Below, piece by piece: positions 1 to 6,054 of a stretch of DNA of 6,285 nt. The translations under genes and the position numbers were made by a program. Below the pieces are notes generated by a model. The model was not told where the DNA came from, searched no databases, and saw nothing but the letters and a program-made list of their open reading frames with translations. The number at the start of each line of letters is the position of its first letter. The first letter of the stretch is position 1. The stretch comes from Acidobacteriota bacterium (lineage in GTDB: Bacteria; Acidobacteriota; Thermoanaerobaculia; Multivoradales; SZUA-115): the NCBI GenBank assembly GCA_003231035.1, contig QIHU01000277.1, forward strand, positions 1 through 6,285. Direction: 5' to 3'.

Positions 1-518
1 GGCCACTCCCGCCTTGGCTCCAATCTCGGTGAACCGACCGCCGCCGAGATTGCGGTAGAGCCGGTCGGCGCCGTAGTTGGTGAGCAAGAAGTCGAGCTTG
101 CCGTCGGCGTCCACGTCGCCCACGCACATCCCCATGCCGTAGCCGGTGTCGCCGACCCCCGCCTTGGCGGTGACGTCGACAAATCGGCCGTCGCGATTCT
201 CGTAGAGGACGTTGCTCGGCGTGCCGTCGAGCTTCGATCCCGGCGTGGCGGCGCCGTTGATCAGATAGAGATCGAGATCGCCGTCGTGATCGAAGTCGAT
301 CCAGCCGCCGCCCGAGGCGGAGCTTTCGAGCTTTCGATATAGAATTTCTGCCCCGAACGGCCATCCTGGTGACGAAACGTGACGCCACGAGGCGCCGAGA
401 CCTCCTCAAACCAGGGGCGAGGCGGTGCTTTCTCAGCTCCAGCCGTGGGCAGGGCGAGGGCGAGCAGGAGGGCGTAGGCGGCGGTGCGAAGTCGGGGTTG
501 GAATTGCAGGGGTGTCAT
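1..518 (-). CDS. Secreted CRTAC1-type FG-GAP/VCBS repeat protein, 5' part only, frame broken by an 8-bp duplication
   Basis: The gene starts at ATG 518-516 and runs off the left edge. Residues 1-28 form a Sec-type signal peptide: basic n-region, an Ala/Leu-rich core and an A-G-A cleavage motif at 26-28. There is no lipobox cysteine, so the product is probably periplasmic or secreted. A typical CRTAC1 opening follows (FEEVSAPRGVTFRHQDG, then KFYIE ending at residue 62). The frame then shifts and stops at 261-263. The frame that continues to position 1 encodes SASGGGWIDFDHDGDLDLYL, a second DxDxDG loop (DVDADGKLD) and the usual NVLYENRDG and GYGMGMCVGD motifs. Deleting one 8-bp copy at 322-337 joins the halves into 170 residues, with Asp loops near 72 and 132. 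Family members are integrin-alpha-like beta-propellers with Ca-binding loops; the molecular role of bacterial ones is mostly unknown. No good Shine-Dalgarno precedes the ATG. The break may be a real mutation or an assembly error; I cannot tell which. Confidence 0.85.
322..337. repeat. Exact 8-bp tandem duplication causing a frameshift
   Basis: GCTTTCGA occurs twice back to back (322-329 and 330-337); the period-8 match extends one base left to 321. It lies inside the minus-strand CRTAC1-type gene, exactly where the frame changes. Eight bases is not a multiple of three, so one copy too many shifts the frame. Removing either copy gives the continuous sequence FYIESSASGGGWIDFDHDGD, which fits the family. 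Confidence 0.9.
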
Positions 519-521
519 CGC

Positions 522-535
522 TTGGGGTTTGGGGT
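522..535. repeat. Short 7-bp tandem repeat just upstream of the minus-strand start codon
   Basis: TTGGGGT is present twice in tandem (522-528, 529-535). On the minus strand this reads as two ACCCCAA units ending three bases before the ATG at 518, in the place where a ribosome binding site would be expected. It is not purine-rich and does not resemble a Shine-Dalgarno. A chance duplication is quite possible. Confidence 0.5.
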
Positions 536-629
536 CAGAAGCCGGGCGACTCCGGTGCAGTATGCTACCGCGTCTACCGACCCTCTGGCCTGCACAAATT
601 CGCTACCTTTCCGCGGCCTCAAACCTCAA

Positions 630-2915
630 GTGAGTTCGACCCCCACTCTGCCCGCCCTCGCCTTGGTGGCCGCGCTGTGGATCGGCTGCTCAGGGCCTGA
701 TACGGCACGGCGGCCAGCGGGCAAAGCGACGGACGAGTTCGCGGCCACCGTGCCAGCGAGCAACCGAGCGATGGCGCGGCGTTTGGCGCGGCTGCTGGAG
801 GGGGACGGGGAAGCGTCGGGGGCCTTCAACATGGGGCGGCTGGTTGAGGTGCTGCGCTCGCGCGAGCTGCCGATCGATCTGAAACGGCGCACCGGCTTGC
901 ACCTGCGCCTCGGCCAAGCGCTCTTGTTCAACGGCCAAACCGAGGAGGCGATCGGTGAGTTCGAGGCGGCGAGCGCGGCGGTCGCGGCCAGCGCGGTGCT
1001 GTTCGCGCCCCCGTTTCGTCGCAATGTGGAAAGCCTGCTGGCCATCGCCTACCTGCGCCAGGGCGAAGAGCGCAACTGCCTGCTGACCCACAACAGCGAC
1101 TCCTGCTTGCTACCGCTGAGCGCTGGGGGAGTGCACCGTGATCCTCGCGGTGCCCAGCGCGCGCTCGAGGTTTATCTGCGCATCTTGGCAGCGGATCCCG
1201 ACGACCTCGAATCTCGCTGGCTGCTCAACATCGCGGCGATGGCCTTGGGGGAGCATCCTGAGGCGGTTCCCGCAAGGTGGCGGATCGCGCGGAGTTCGTT
1301 TGACTCGCAAGCCCCCTTGAGCCGCTTTGTCGATGTCGCGCCCGCCGCTGGACTCGATGTGACGGCCCTCTCGGGCGGGGTCGCCATGGAGGACTTCACC
1401 GGCGACGGCTTGCTCGATCTCATGGTCTCCTCCTGGCTGTTGAGCGATCCGCTGCGTTTCTTCGTCAACCTAGGCGATGGCACCTTCGCCGAACGCACCC
1501 GCGAAGCGGGGCTCGAAGGATTGAACGGCGGGCTGAATCTGGTCCACGCCGACTACGACAACGATGGCTTCGCCGACCTGTTGGTGCTGCGCGGAGCCTG
1601 GCTGGGAGCCGCCGGCCACTACCCGAATTCGCTGCTGAGAAATCGTGGCGATGGCACGTTCGAGGATGTCACCGAGGCGGTGGGTTTGTTGGATTTTCAT
1701 CCCACCCAGACCGCCGGTTGGGCCGACTTTGACGGGGACGGGCGCTTAGATCTGTTCGTCGGCAACGAGTCGACCTGGGGCGAGGACCATCCGTGCCAGC
1801 TCTTCCAGCAGCAGCCGAATGGTACCTTTCTTGAGGTCGCGGCCGAGGTTGGGCTGGCGGTGGGCGGGATGGTCAAGGGGGTCGCTTGGGGTGACTACGA
1901 CAACGATCTTCGCCCCGACCTCTACATCTCGCGCCTCGGGAGCGAGAACATGCTGCTGCACAACGGGGGGCCGACCGCGGACGGTGGCTGGAGCTTCCGC
2001 GAGGTGACCGCCACGGCGGGTGTCGGCGAACCTCGCCACAGCTTTCCCACCTGGTTCTTCGACTACGACAACGACGGTTGGCTCGACCTCTTTGTCTCCG
2101 GCTACCCCGAATCGTATTTGACCGCCGGTGTCGAAGCGGTGGTCGCCGACCATCTCGGCCTGCCGACCTCGGCGGCGCGGCCCCGCCTGTACCGCAACAC
2201 GGGAGAGGGAAGTTTCGAAGAGGTGAGCGCCGAGGCCGGGGTCGATGGAGTCTTCTTCACCATGGGCTCCAACTTCGGCGATCTCGACAACGACGGCTGG
2301 CTCGACCTTTACCTCGCCACCGGCGCTCCCGACTACCGCGCCTTGATGGCCAACCGGATGCTGCGCAACGATCGTGGCCGCCGCTTCCAGGATGTGACCA
2401 CGGTGGGTGGTTTCGGCCACTTGCAGAAGGGGCACGCGGTCGCCTTCGGCGATTTGGACAACGATGGCGATCAGGATGTCTATGCGGTGATGGGCGGTGC
2501 CTACCCTGGCGATGTCTACCCCAATGCCCTGTTCGAGAACCCGGGAGGCGGTGGCAACTGGGTGACCTTGCGCCTCGAAGGTCTCGGCCCTGGGGCGGGC
2601 TCGAACCGTTCGGCGATCGGCGCGCGCATCGCCGTGGTGGTCGCCAGCGGCGACGGCGAGCGTACGATTCACGCCACGGTGGGCACCGGCGGCTCCTTTG
2701 GCTCCGCCAGTTTGCAGCAAGAGATCGGCCTCGGTGTGGCGAAGACCATCCGGCGTCTGGAGGTGGTTTGGCCCAGCGGCGATACGCAGCGCTTCGAGGG
2801 GCTGGCGGTCAACCGGTTTTACGCCCTGCGCGAGGGTGATCCAGAGCCGATCGCGGTCTCCCTAGACTCGTTCCAGCTTGGCGGCGGTTCCAGCCTTGAC
2901 GACCAGGGTACCTAG
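630..2915 (+). CDS. CRTAC1-type putative lipoprotein: TPR-like region, seven FG-GAP/VCBS Asp loops, ASPIC/UnbV domain
   Basis: I chose GTG 630 because it opens directly into a hydrophobic lipoprotein-like signal ending LWIGC-SG, with the lipidated Cys at residue 20. The frame stays open upstream to 369, but that part is antisense to the neighbouring signal peptide and has no protein character. GTG 555 is an alternative start. The chosen n-region lacks Lys/Arg and has no clear Shine-Dalgarno, so the start is uncertain. Residues ~45-230 are helical, with one TPR-like unit at ~90-123, a Cys150-x8-Cys159 motif (NCLLTHNSDSC) and RWLLNIAAMALGEHP, a segment typical of larger CRTAC1 proteins. Residues ~233-640 carry seven Asp loops, with first Asp at 255, 308, 366, 422, 478, 551 and 608; the ~55-70 residue spacing suits a seven-bladed propeller. 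Residues ~643-735 are the ASPIC/UnbV domain (NW, SNRSAIGAR, WPSG at 714-717). The product is probably anchored in the outer membrane. Family membership is clear; the molecular function is not known. Confidence 0.9.
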   Translation: MSSTPTLPALALVAALWIGCSGPDTARRPAGKATDEFAATVPASNRAMARRLARLLEGDGEASGAFNMGRLVEVLRSRELPIDLKRRTGLHLRLGQALLFNGQTEEAIGEFEAASAAVAASAVLFAPPFRRNVESLLAIAYLRQGEERNCLLTHNSDSCLLPLSAGGVHRDPRGAQRALEVYLRILAADPDDLESRWLLNIAAMALGEHPEAVPARWRIARSSFDSQAPLSRFVDVAPAAGLDVTALSGGVAMEDFTGDGLLDLMVSSWLLSDPLRFFVNLGDGTFAERTREAGLEGLNGGLNLVHADYDNDGFADLLVLRGAWLGAAGHYPNSLLRNRGDGTFEDVTEAVGLLDFHPTQTAGWADFDGDGRLDLFVGNESTWGEDHPCQLFQQQPNGTFLEVAAEVGLAVGGMVKGVAWGDYDNDLRPDLYISRLGSENMLLHNGGPTADGGWSFREVTATAGVGEPRHSFPTWFFDYDNDGWLDLFVSGYPESYLTAGVEAVVADHLGLPTSAARPRLYRNTGEGSFEEVSAEAGVDGVFFTMGSNFGDLDNDGWLDLYLATGAPDYRALMANRMLRNDRGRRFQDVTTVGGFGHLQKGHAVAFGDLDNDGDQDVYAVMGGAYPGDVYPNALFENPGGGGNWVTLRLEGLGPGAGSNRSAIGARIAVVVASGDGERTIHATVGTGGSFGSASLQQEIGLGVAKTIRRLEVVWPSGDTQRFEGLAVNRFYALREGDPEPIAVSLDSFQLGGGSSLDDQGT
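2912..2915. other. Shared CTAG: overlapping stop codons of convergent genes
   Basis: The palindrome CTAG gives TAG to the plus-strand CRTAC1-type gene (2913-2915) and TAG to the minus-strand TPR gene (2914-2912). The coding regions overlap by four bases and there is no intergenic sequence between them. Any transcription terminator must lie inside one of the genes, or the two transcripts run into each other. Confidence 0.95.
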
Positions 2916-4228
2916 CCTAACCAGCGGTCGGCAAAGGCTTCGATCCGGGGGTTGGCTTCCGGGGCCTCGTCGAGCAGGCGGCGCACGGAATCGAGATCGC
3001 CCTGCCGACGGAGGATCTCGGCCAAGGTCAGTCGCCAGTTGGCCTCCCAGGGGGCGAGCTCGATGGCCCGCCGGTAGGCGACGATCGCCGCCGGCTCCTG
3101 GTCCTGGGCGACGGCGACACGGCCACGGAGGAAGTGGAGACGGGCGTAGGTGGGGTGCCGCTCCAGCCCGGACTCGATCAGCGCACGGGCGGCGGCGAGT
3201 TCGCCGGATTGCAGGTGCAGAATCGCGACGCTCGACAGCGCTCCGCGGTGGTCCGGGTTCTCGCTGAGGATCTGGTCGAAAAGTTGGCGGGCCAGGGCGC
3301 GCCTGCCGGCTTCCTCGGCCCATTTGCCGTAGCGTAGGCGGTCGGCAAGATCGATCTCCGGTTCGGCGAGCAGCCGCTGGACCAAGGCGACGGCGGCGGC
3401 GGTATCGCCGGTCGAGAACAGCAGCTCGGCGCGACGGCGCTCGAAGCGGTAGCGGCCGCTGGGCGCGATCCAGGGCTCAATCTGGCGGAGAAGTTTTAGC
3501 TTCTCGGAATCCGCCACCGTGGCCATGGTGCCATCCTCTTGCAGGCGGCGTACCTTGCCTTGCACCTCCAGCGCCTGACGTGCACCCTCGCGGTCGCCGG
3601 TGACGCGCCGCAAGCGCCCTAGCAGGTACCAGCCTTGATAGTCGAAGGGATTCGTCGCCACTGCCGCGGCGGCGAGTTCGAGCGCGGTGGCAGTGGCGCC
3701 GTCGCGCTCGAAGATCTCGGCGGCCAGTAGCTGAGCTCCCGGGGTTGTGGGGTCGAGCGCGAGAGCCCTCTCGATCGCCGGGCGGGCGGCCTCGGGTTCG
3801 ATCTCCAAGAAGAGGCGAGCCCGGGCTAAGTGCGCGGCGGCGCTTTCGTCGAGGTGGTCGATCCACCGGCGAGCCTCATCCCACTGACCGATCAGCTGCT
3901 GGGTGCTGAGCAGACGCAGCAGAATCTCTTGGTCGTCCGGGACCCGCTCGAGATAGCGAGCGAAGGTCGCCGCCCCCTCGGTCAGGCTCTGCTGGTAACC
4001 GGAGGTCCAAGCCAGCCCCAGTTCGCGTAGCGAATCGAGGTGGTCGGGGTGACGCTCCCAGTCGCGCGCCAGGTAGATACGGGCCCAGTCATGGCGCTCT
4101 TCGAGGAAGGCGTTCTCGGCCCGCGCCAGGTTGAGGTCGTCCGCGCTCTCGCCCGACCGGCAGCCACTCAGGGCGAGGAGGAGGCCGAGAGCCACGGGAG
4201 TAAGACCACGGGCCGCGCGACACTGCAT
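2912..4228 (-). CDS. TPR-repeat lipoprotein, last gene of the minus-strand operon
   Basis: The product has 438 residues. Residues 1-23 are a lipoprotein signal: basic n-region with Arg4 and Arg7, Leu-rich core and lipobox L-S-G-C with Cys23. Ser/Arg rather than Asp follow the Cys, so by the E. coli Lol rule it would go to the outer membrane. The rest is almost entirely helical tetratricopeptide repeats. Four well-phased 34-residue-type units fill ~300-427 (for example AILHLQSGELAAARALIESG and FLRGRVAVAQDQEPAAIVAY), and looser units occupy ~37-220. A non-TPR linker lies at ~225-258. TPR solenoids bind proteins and have no catalytic role. The ATG is 8 bp after the stop of the parvulin-like gene, and those bases are TTCCCCCC, so translation is probably coupled. 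It resembles TPR lipoproteins of envelope or exopolysaccharide loci only at the architectural level, so I assign no gene name. Confidence 0.88.
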   Translation of the reverse strand: MQCRAARGLTPVALGLLLALSGCRSGESADDLNLARAENAFLEERHDWARIYLARDWERHPDHLDSLRELGLAWTSGYQQSLTEGAATFARYLERVPDDQEILLRLLSTQQLIGQWDEARRWIDHLDESAAAHLARARLFLEIEPEAARPAIERALALDPTTPGAQLLAAEIFERDGATATALELAAAAVATNPFDYQGWYLLGRLRRVTGDREGARQALEVQGKVRRLQEDGTMATVADSEKLKLLRQIEPWIAPSGRYRFERRRAELLFSTGDTAAAVALVQRLLAEPEIDLADRLRYGKWAEEAGRRALARQLFDQILSENPDHRGALSSVAILHLQSGELAAARALIESGLERHPTYARLHFLRGRVAVAQDQEPAAIVAYRRAIELAPWEANWRLTLAEILRRQGDLDSVRRLLDEAPEANPRIEAFADRWLG

Positions 4229-4236
4229 GGGGGGAA

Positions 4237-6045
4237 CTAGCTCTCGCTACCGGCCGCTGGGTCGGGTTCGATGGGCGCGGTCTCATCGCTGCTCGGCTCT
4301 CCGCCGGAGCGTAGGCTGCTCACCAAGCGGTCGCCGAACTGAGCCAAGTTGACCTCGGATTGCCGGTAATGGTGCTCCTTCTTGAACAACTCCAGCCACT
4401 CCCGGCGCAGGCTTGTCGCTTCCTGGCTGGCATAGTCGGAAACCACCTGGTCGTAGGCTTCCGAGAAGCTCAGTGGCCTGGAGGGCACCAGGCTTTCGAT
4501 CACCAAGACCAACATTCGGTTGCCGCTTCGCAGGGGGCCGATCGCCTGGCCCTCTTCGAGATCGTGCAACAGGGCGCGGGTCAGATCTCGACGCTGCGCC
4601 AGGAGGGTTCGCAAGCTGCGAAGGGGAATCGCTTCGGTCTGGACGCCCGGATCGTTAGCGAACTGGGCAAAGAGGGTGCTGGCTCGATCCCTGGCGCTAT
4701 CGCCCTGCTCAGTGAGGGCGCGGATGAAAGCACGCGGACGGTCTAGGGAACGTAGCGGGTCGCCCGGTTGGATCGGCCACGAATAGACGGTGGCCTCCAC
4801 CTGCGTTTCGCTGTTGAATTGATCCTTGCGCCGGGCGTAGTGTTCTTCGAGGGTCTGGGTGGAAACCGCCTCAAGGTGAGCGCTGAGCAGCCGTCGTCGT
4901 TGGAATTGGAGGGCTAACTGGCTTTTCGCCGCGGCCTCGAGGGGACCCACCAGCTCGCCGTGATCGCGCACCATCGCGGCGCTAAACAGTCGCTGACGCA
5001 CCAGCTGCTGTAGGGCGATCGAGGGCGGGACATCCGCCCGACTGTTGGCCAGCACCCGCCGCACGCTGATCTGTCCGTCGGCAGAGTCATCGCCGAGCGA
5101 AAAGAGAACGCGTTGTGTATCTTCGGGGTCGAAGTCCTCGGGTGGCCAACTAGGAACCTCGAGCCCCAAACTGGCCGCGACCCGGCGCGCCTCTTCAGTG
5201 GTGAGATCGGCCACCTTGCGCCGCGTGAGCTGTTCGACAATGCGGCCGCCGATGGTCTCGAAGCTATTGTGGACCGCCGGGGTGACGCTGACCACGAGGA
5301 AGATCTGGCAGCCGGCGGCATTGCGCAGGACCTTGCTGACGATGCCAGGTTGCAGCGAAAAGATCAGCTCACCCACGTCGCCGCGAAGCTTTTCTTTGAG
5401 AATGTCGCCGATCAAACCGCCCGCCGCGGCGGTGGACGAATTTGAATAGCGCAGCGCCATCTCTTCAAAGCTTGCTCCCGCGAGAAGCTCTTGGCGTAGC
5501 TGCTCAGCCCGCTGGCAAATCGTATCCTTTCGCTCGCTCGTCGCTTGCGTCGGAAAGGCGAGCAGCAGATTGTGCAACAGTCTGCGCTCCGCGGAGGAGA
5601 ACTCGCTGGGATGGTCGTCGTAGTACCGGCGTGCCTCGGCGAGAGTGGCCGCCTCGATCTCGATCTGTTGCAGGTAGGCCTGCGCCAAGACGATGCGCCG
5701 CTGGCTGGCCCACGTACGCTGGAAGCTCTCGTCCTGCTCGACCTCTTCCATCATCGGGCTCGCGGTCAGGGTCTGGCGCACGAAGAGGTCGTCGAGTCGG
5801 TCGGAGATCCACGCCGTGAACCCCGCCTCACCCTTGGTACTGGGCTGGCGGCGCGCAGCGGGGAGAGAGACCAACAAGGCGTCTAGATCGGTGACTCGAA
5901 TCTCGCCGTGATCGTGGACGGCCAACAGACCGGGATCGTCGATGCCGACTGGAGCTGGCTCCACGTTCGCGGAACGGTCGCCGGAACAGCCGCTCCAGAG
6001 GAGGGTAGCGCTCAGCAGCAGAAAACTGGCTGTGCTGTGTTTCAT
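4237..6045 (-). CDS. Parvulin/SurA-like peptidyl-prolyl isomerase lipoprotein with an internal duplication
   Basis: The product has 602 residues. Residues 1-20 form a lipoprotein signal ending LLWSGC-SG (Cys20). Residues ~44-155 form a SurA-N-like helical chaperone region. Residues ~156-255 are a parvulin rotamase domain: LLHNLLLAF with His158, GASFEEMALRYS, AAAGGLIGDI, LQPGIVSKVL and a final GCQIFLVV strand. Parvulins isomerise X-Pro bonds and assist folding of exported proteins. Two active-site positions differ from the family: the Cys/Asp position of the YSxx motif appears to be Ser203, and the C-terminal His is Gln247, so catalysis may be weak. Residues ~323-555 repeat the whole pattern in degenerate form: GQISV, LVRQRLFSAAM, YARRKDQF, IGPLRSGNRMLVLVIESLVP. 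The C-terminal tail is acidic, with Pro and Ser. The ATG lies 9 bp after the upstream TPR gene's stop; AGG eight bases before it overlaps that stop region. It is most like EpsD/PpiD/SurA-type proteins; I assign no gene symbol. Confidence 0.87.
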   Translation of the reverse strand: MKHSTASFLLLSATLLWSGCSGDRSANVEPAPVGIDDPGLLAVHDHGEIRVTDLDALLVSLPAARRQPSTKGEAGFTAWISDRLDDLFVRQTLTASPMMEEVEQDESFQRTWASQRRIVLAQAYLQQIEIEAATLAEARRYYDDHPSEFSSAERRLLHNLLLAFPTQATSERKDTICQRAEQLRQELLAGASFEEMALRYSNSSTAAAGGLIGDILKEKLRGDVGELIFSLQPGIVSKVLRNAAGCQIFLVVSVTPAVHNSFETIGGRIVEQLTRRKVADLTTEEARRVAASLGLEVPSWPPEDFDPEDTQRVLFSLGDDSADGQISVRRVLANSRADVPPSIALQQLVRQRLFSAAMVRDHGELVGPLEAAAKSQLALQFQRRRLLSAHLEAVSTQTLEEHYARRKDQFNSETQVEATVYSWPIQPGDPLRSLDRPRAFIRALTEQGDSARDRASTLFAQFANDPGVQTEAIPLRSLRTLLAQRRDLTRALLHDLEEGQAIGPLRSGNRMLVLVIESLVPSRPLSFSEAYDQVVSDYASQEATSLRREWLELFKKEHHYRQSEVNLAQFGDRLVSSLRSGGEPSSDETAPIEPDPAAGSES

Positions 6046-6054
6046 GAGAAGAAC

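Noticed and set aside
369..629. Upstream extension of the CRTAC1-type lipoprotein frame to ATG 369
   Set aside because: This part is antisense to the signal peptide and first domain of the minus-strand gene, has low-complexity Arg/Gly-rich composition, and would bury the lipoprotein signal about 90 residues inside the protein.
519..629. Sigma70-like promoter in the divergent gap (TATGCT on plus near 561; CATACT-like on minus)
   Set aside because: Each matches only four of six -10 bases and neither has a -35 element at proper spacing. A promoter must exist in or near the gap, but I cannot place it.
1551..2074. Repeated 14-base GACTACGACAACGA at 1551, 1893 and 2061 as a possible DNA repeat element
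   Set aside because: Each copy encodes the Asp loop DYDND of successive propeller blades in the same frame; protein repetition explains it.
1746..2720. Long minus-strand open frame of 324 codons
   Set aside because: It is a mirror of the Asp-loop repeats of the plus-strand gene: GAC/GAT-rich loops read as Val/Ile-rich antisense. It has no family signature.
4360..5912. Several plus-strand open frames of 80-135 codons across the parvulin-like gene
   Set aside because: They are high-GC shadow frames on the opposite strand of a well-supported 602-residue protein, with Arg/Pro/Gly-biased composition and no domain likeness.
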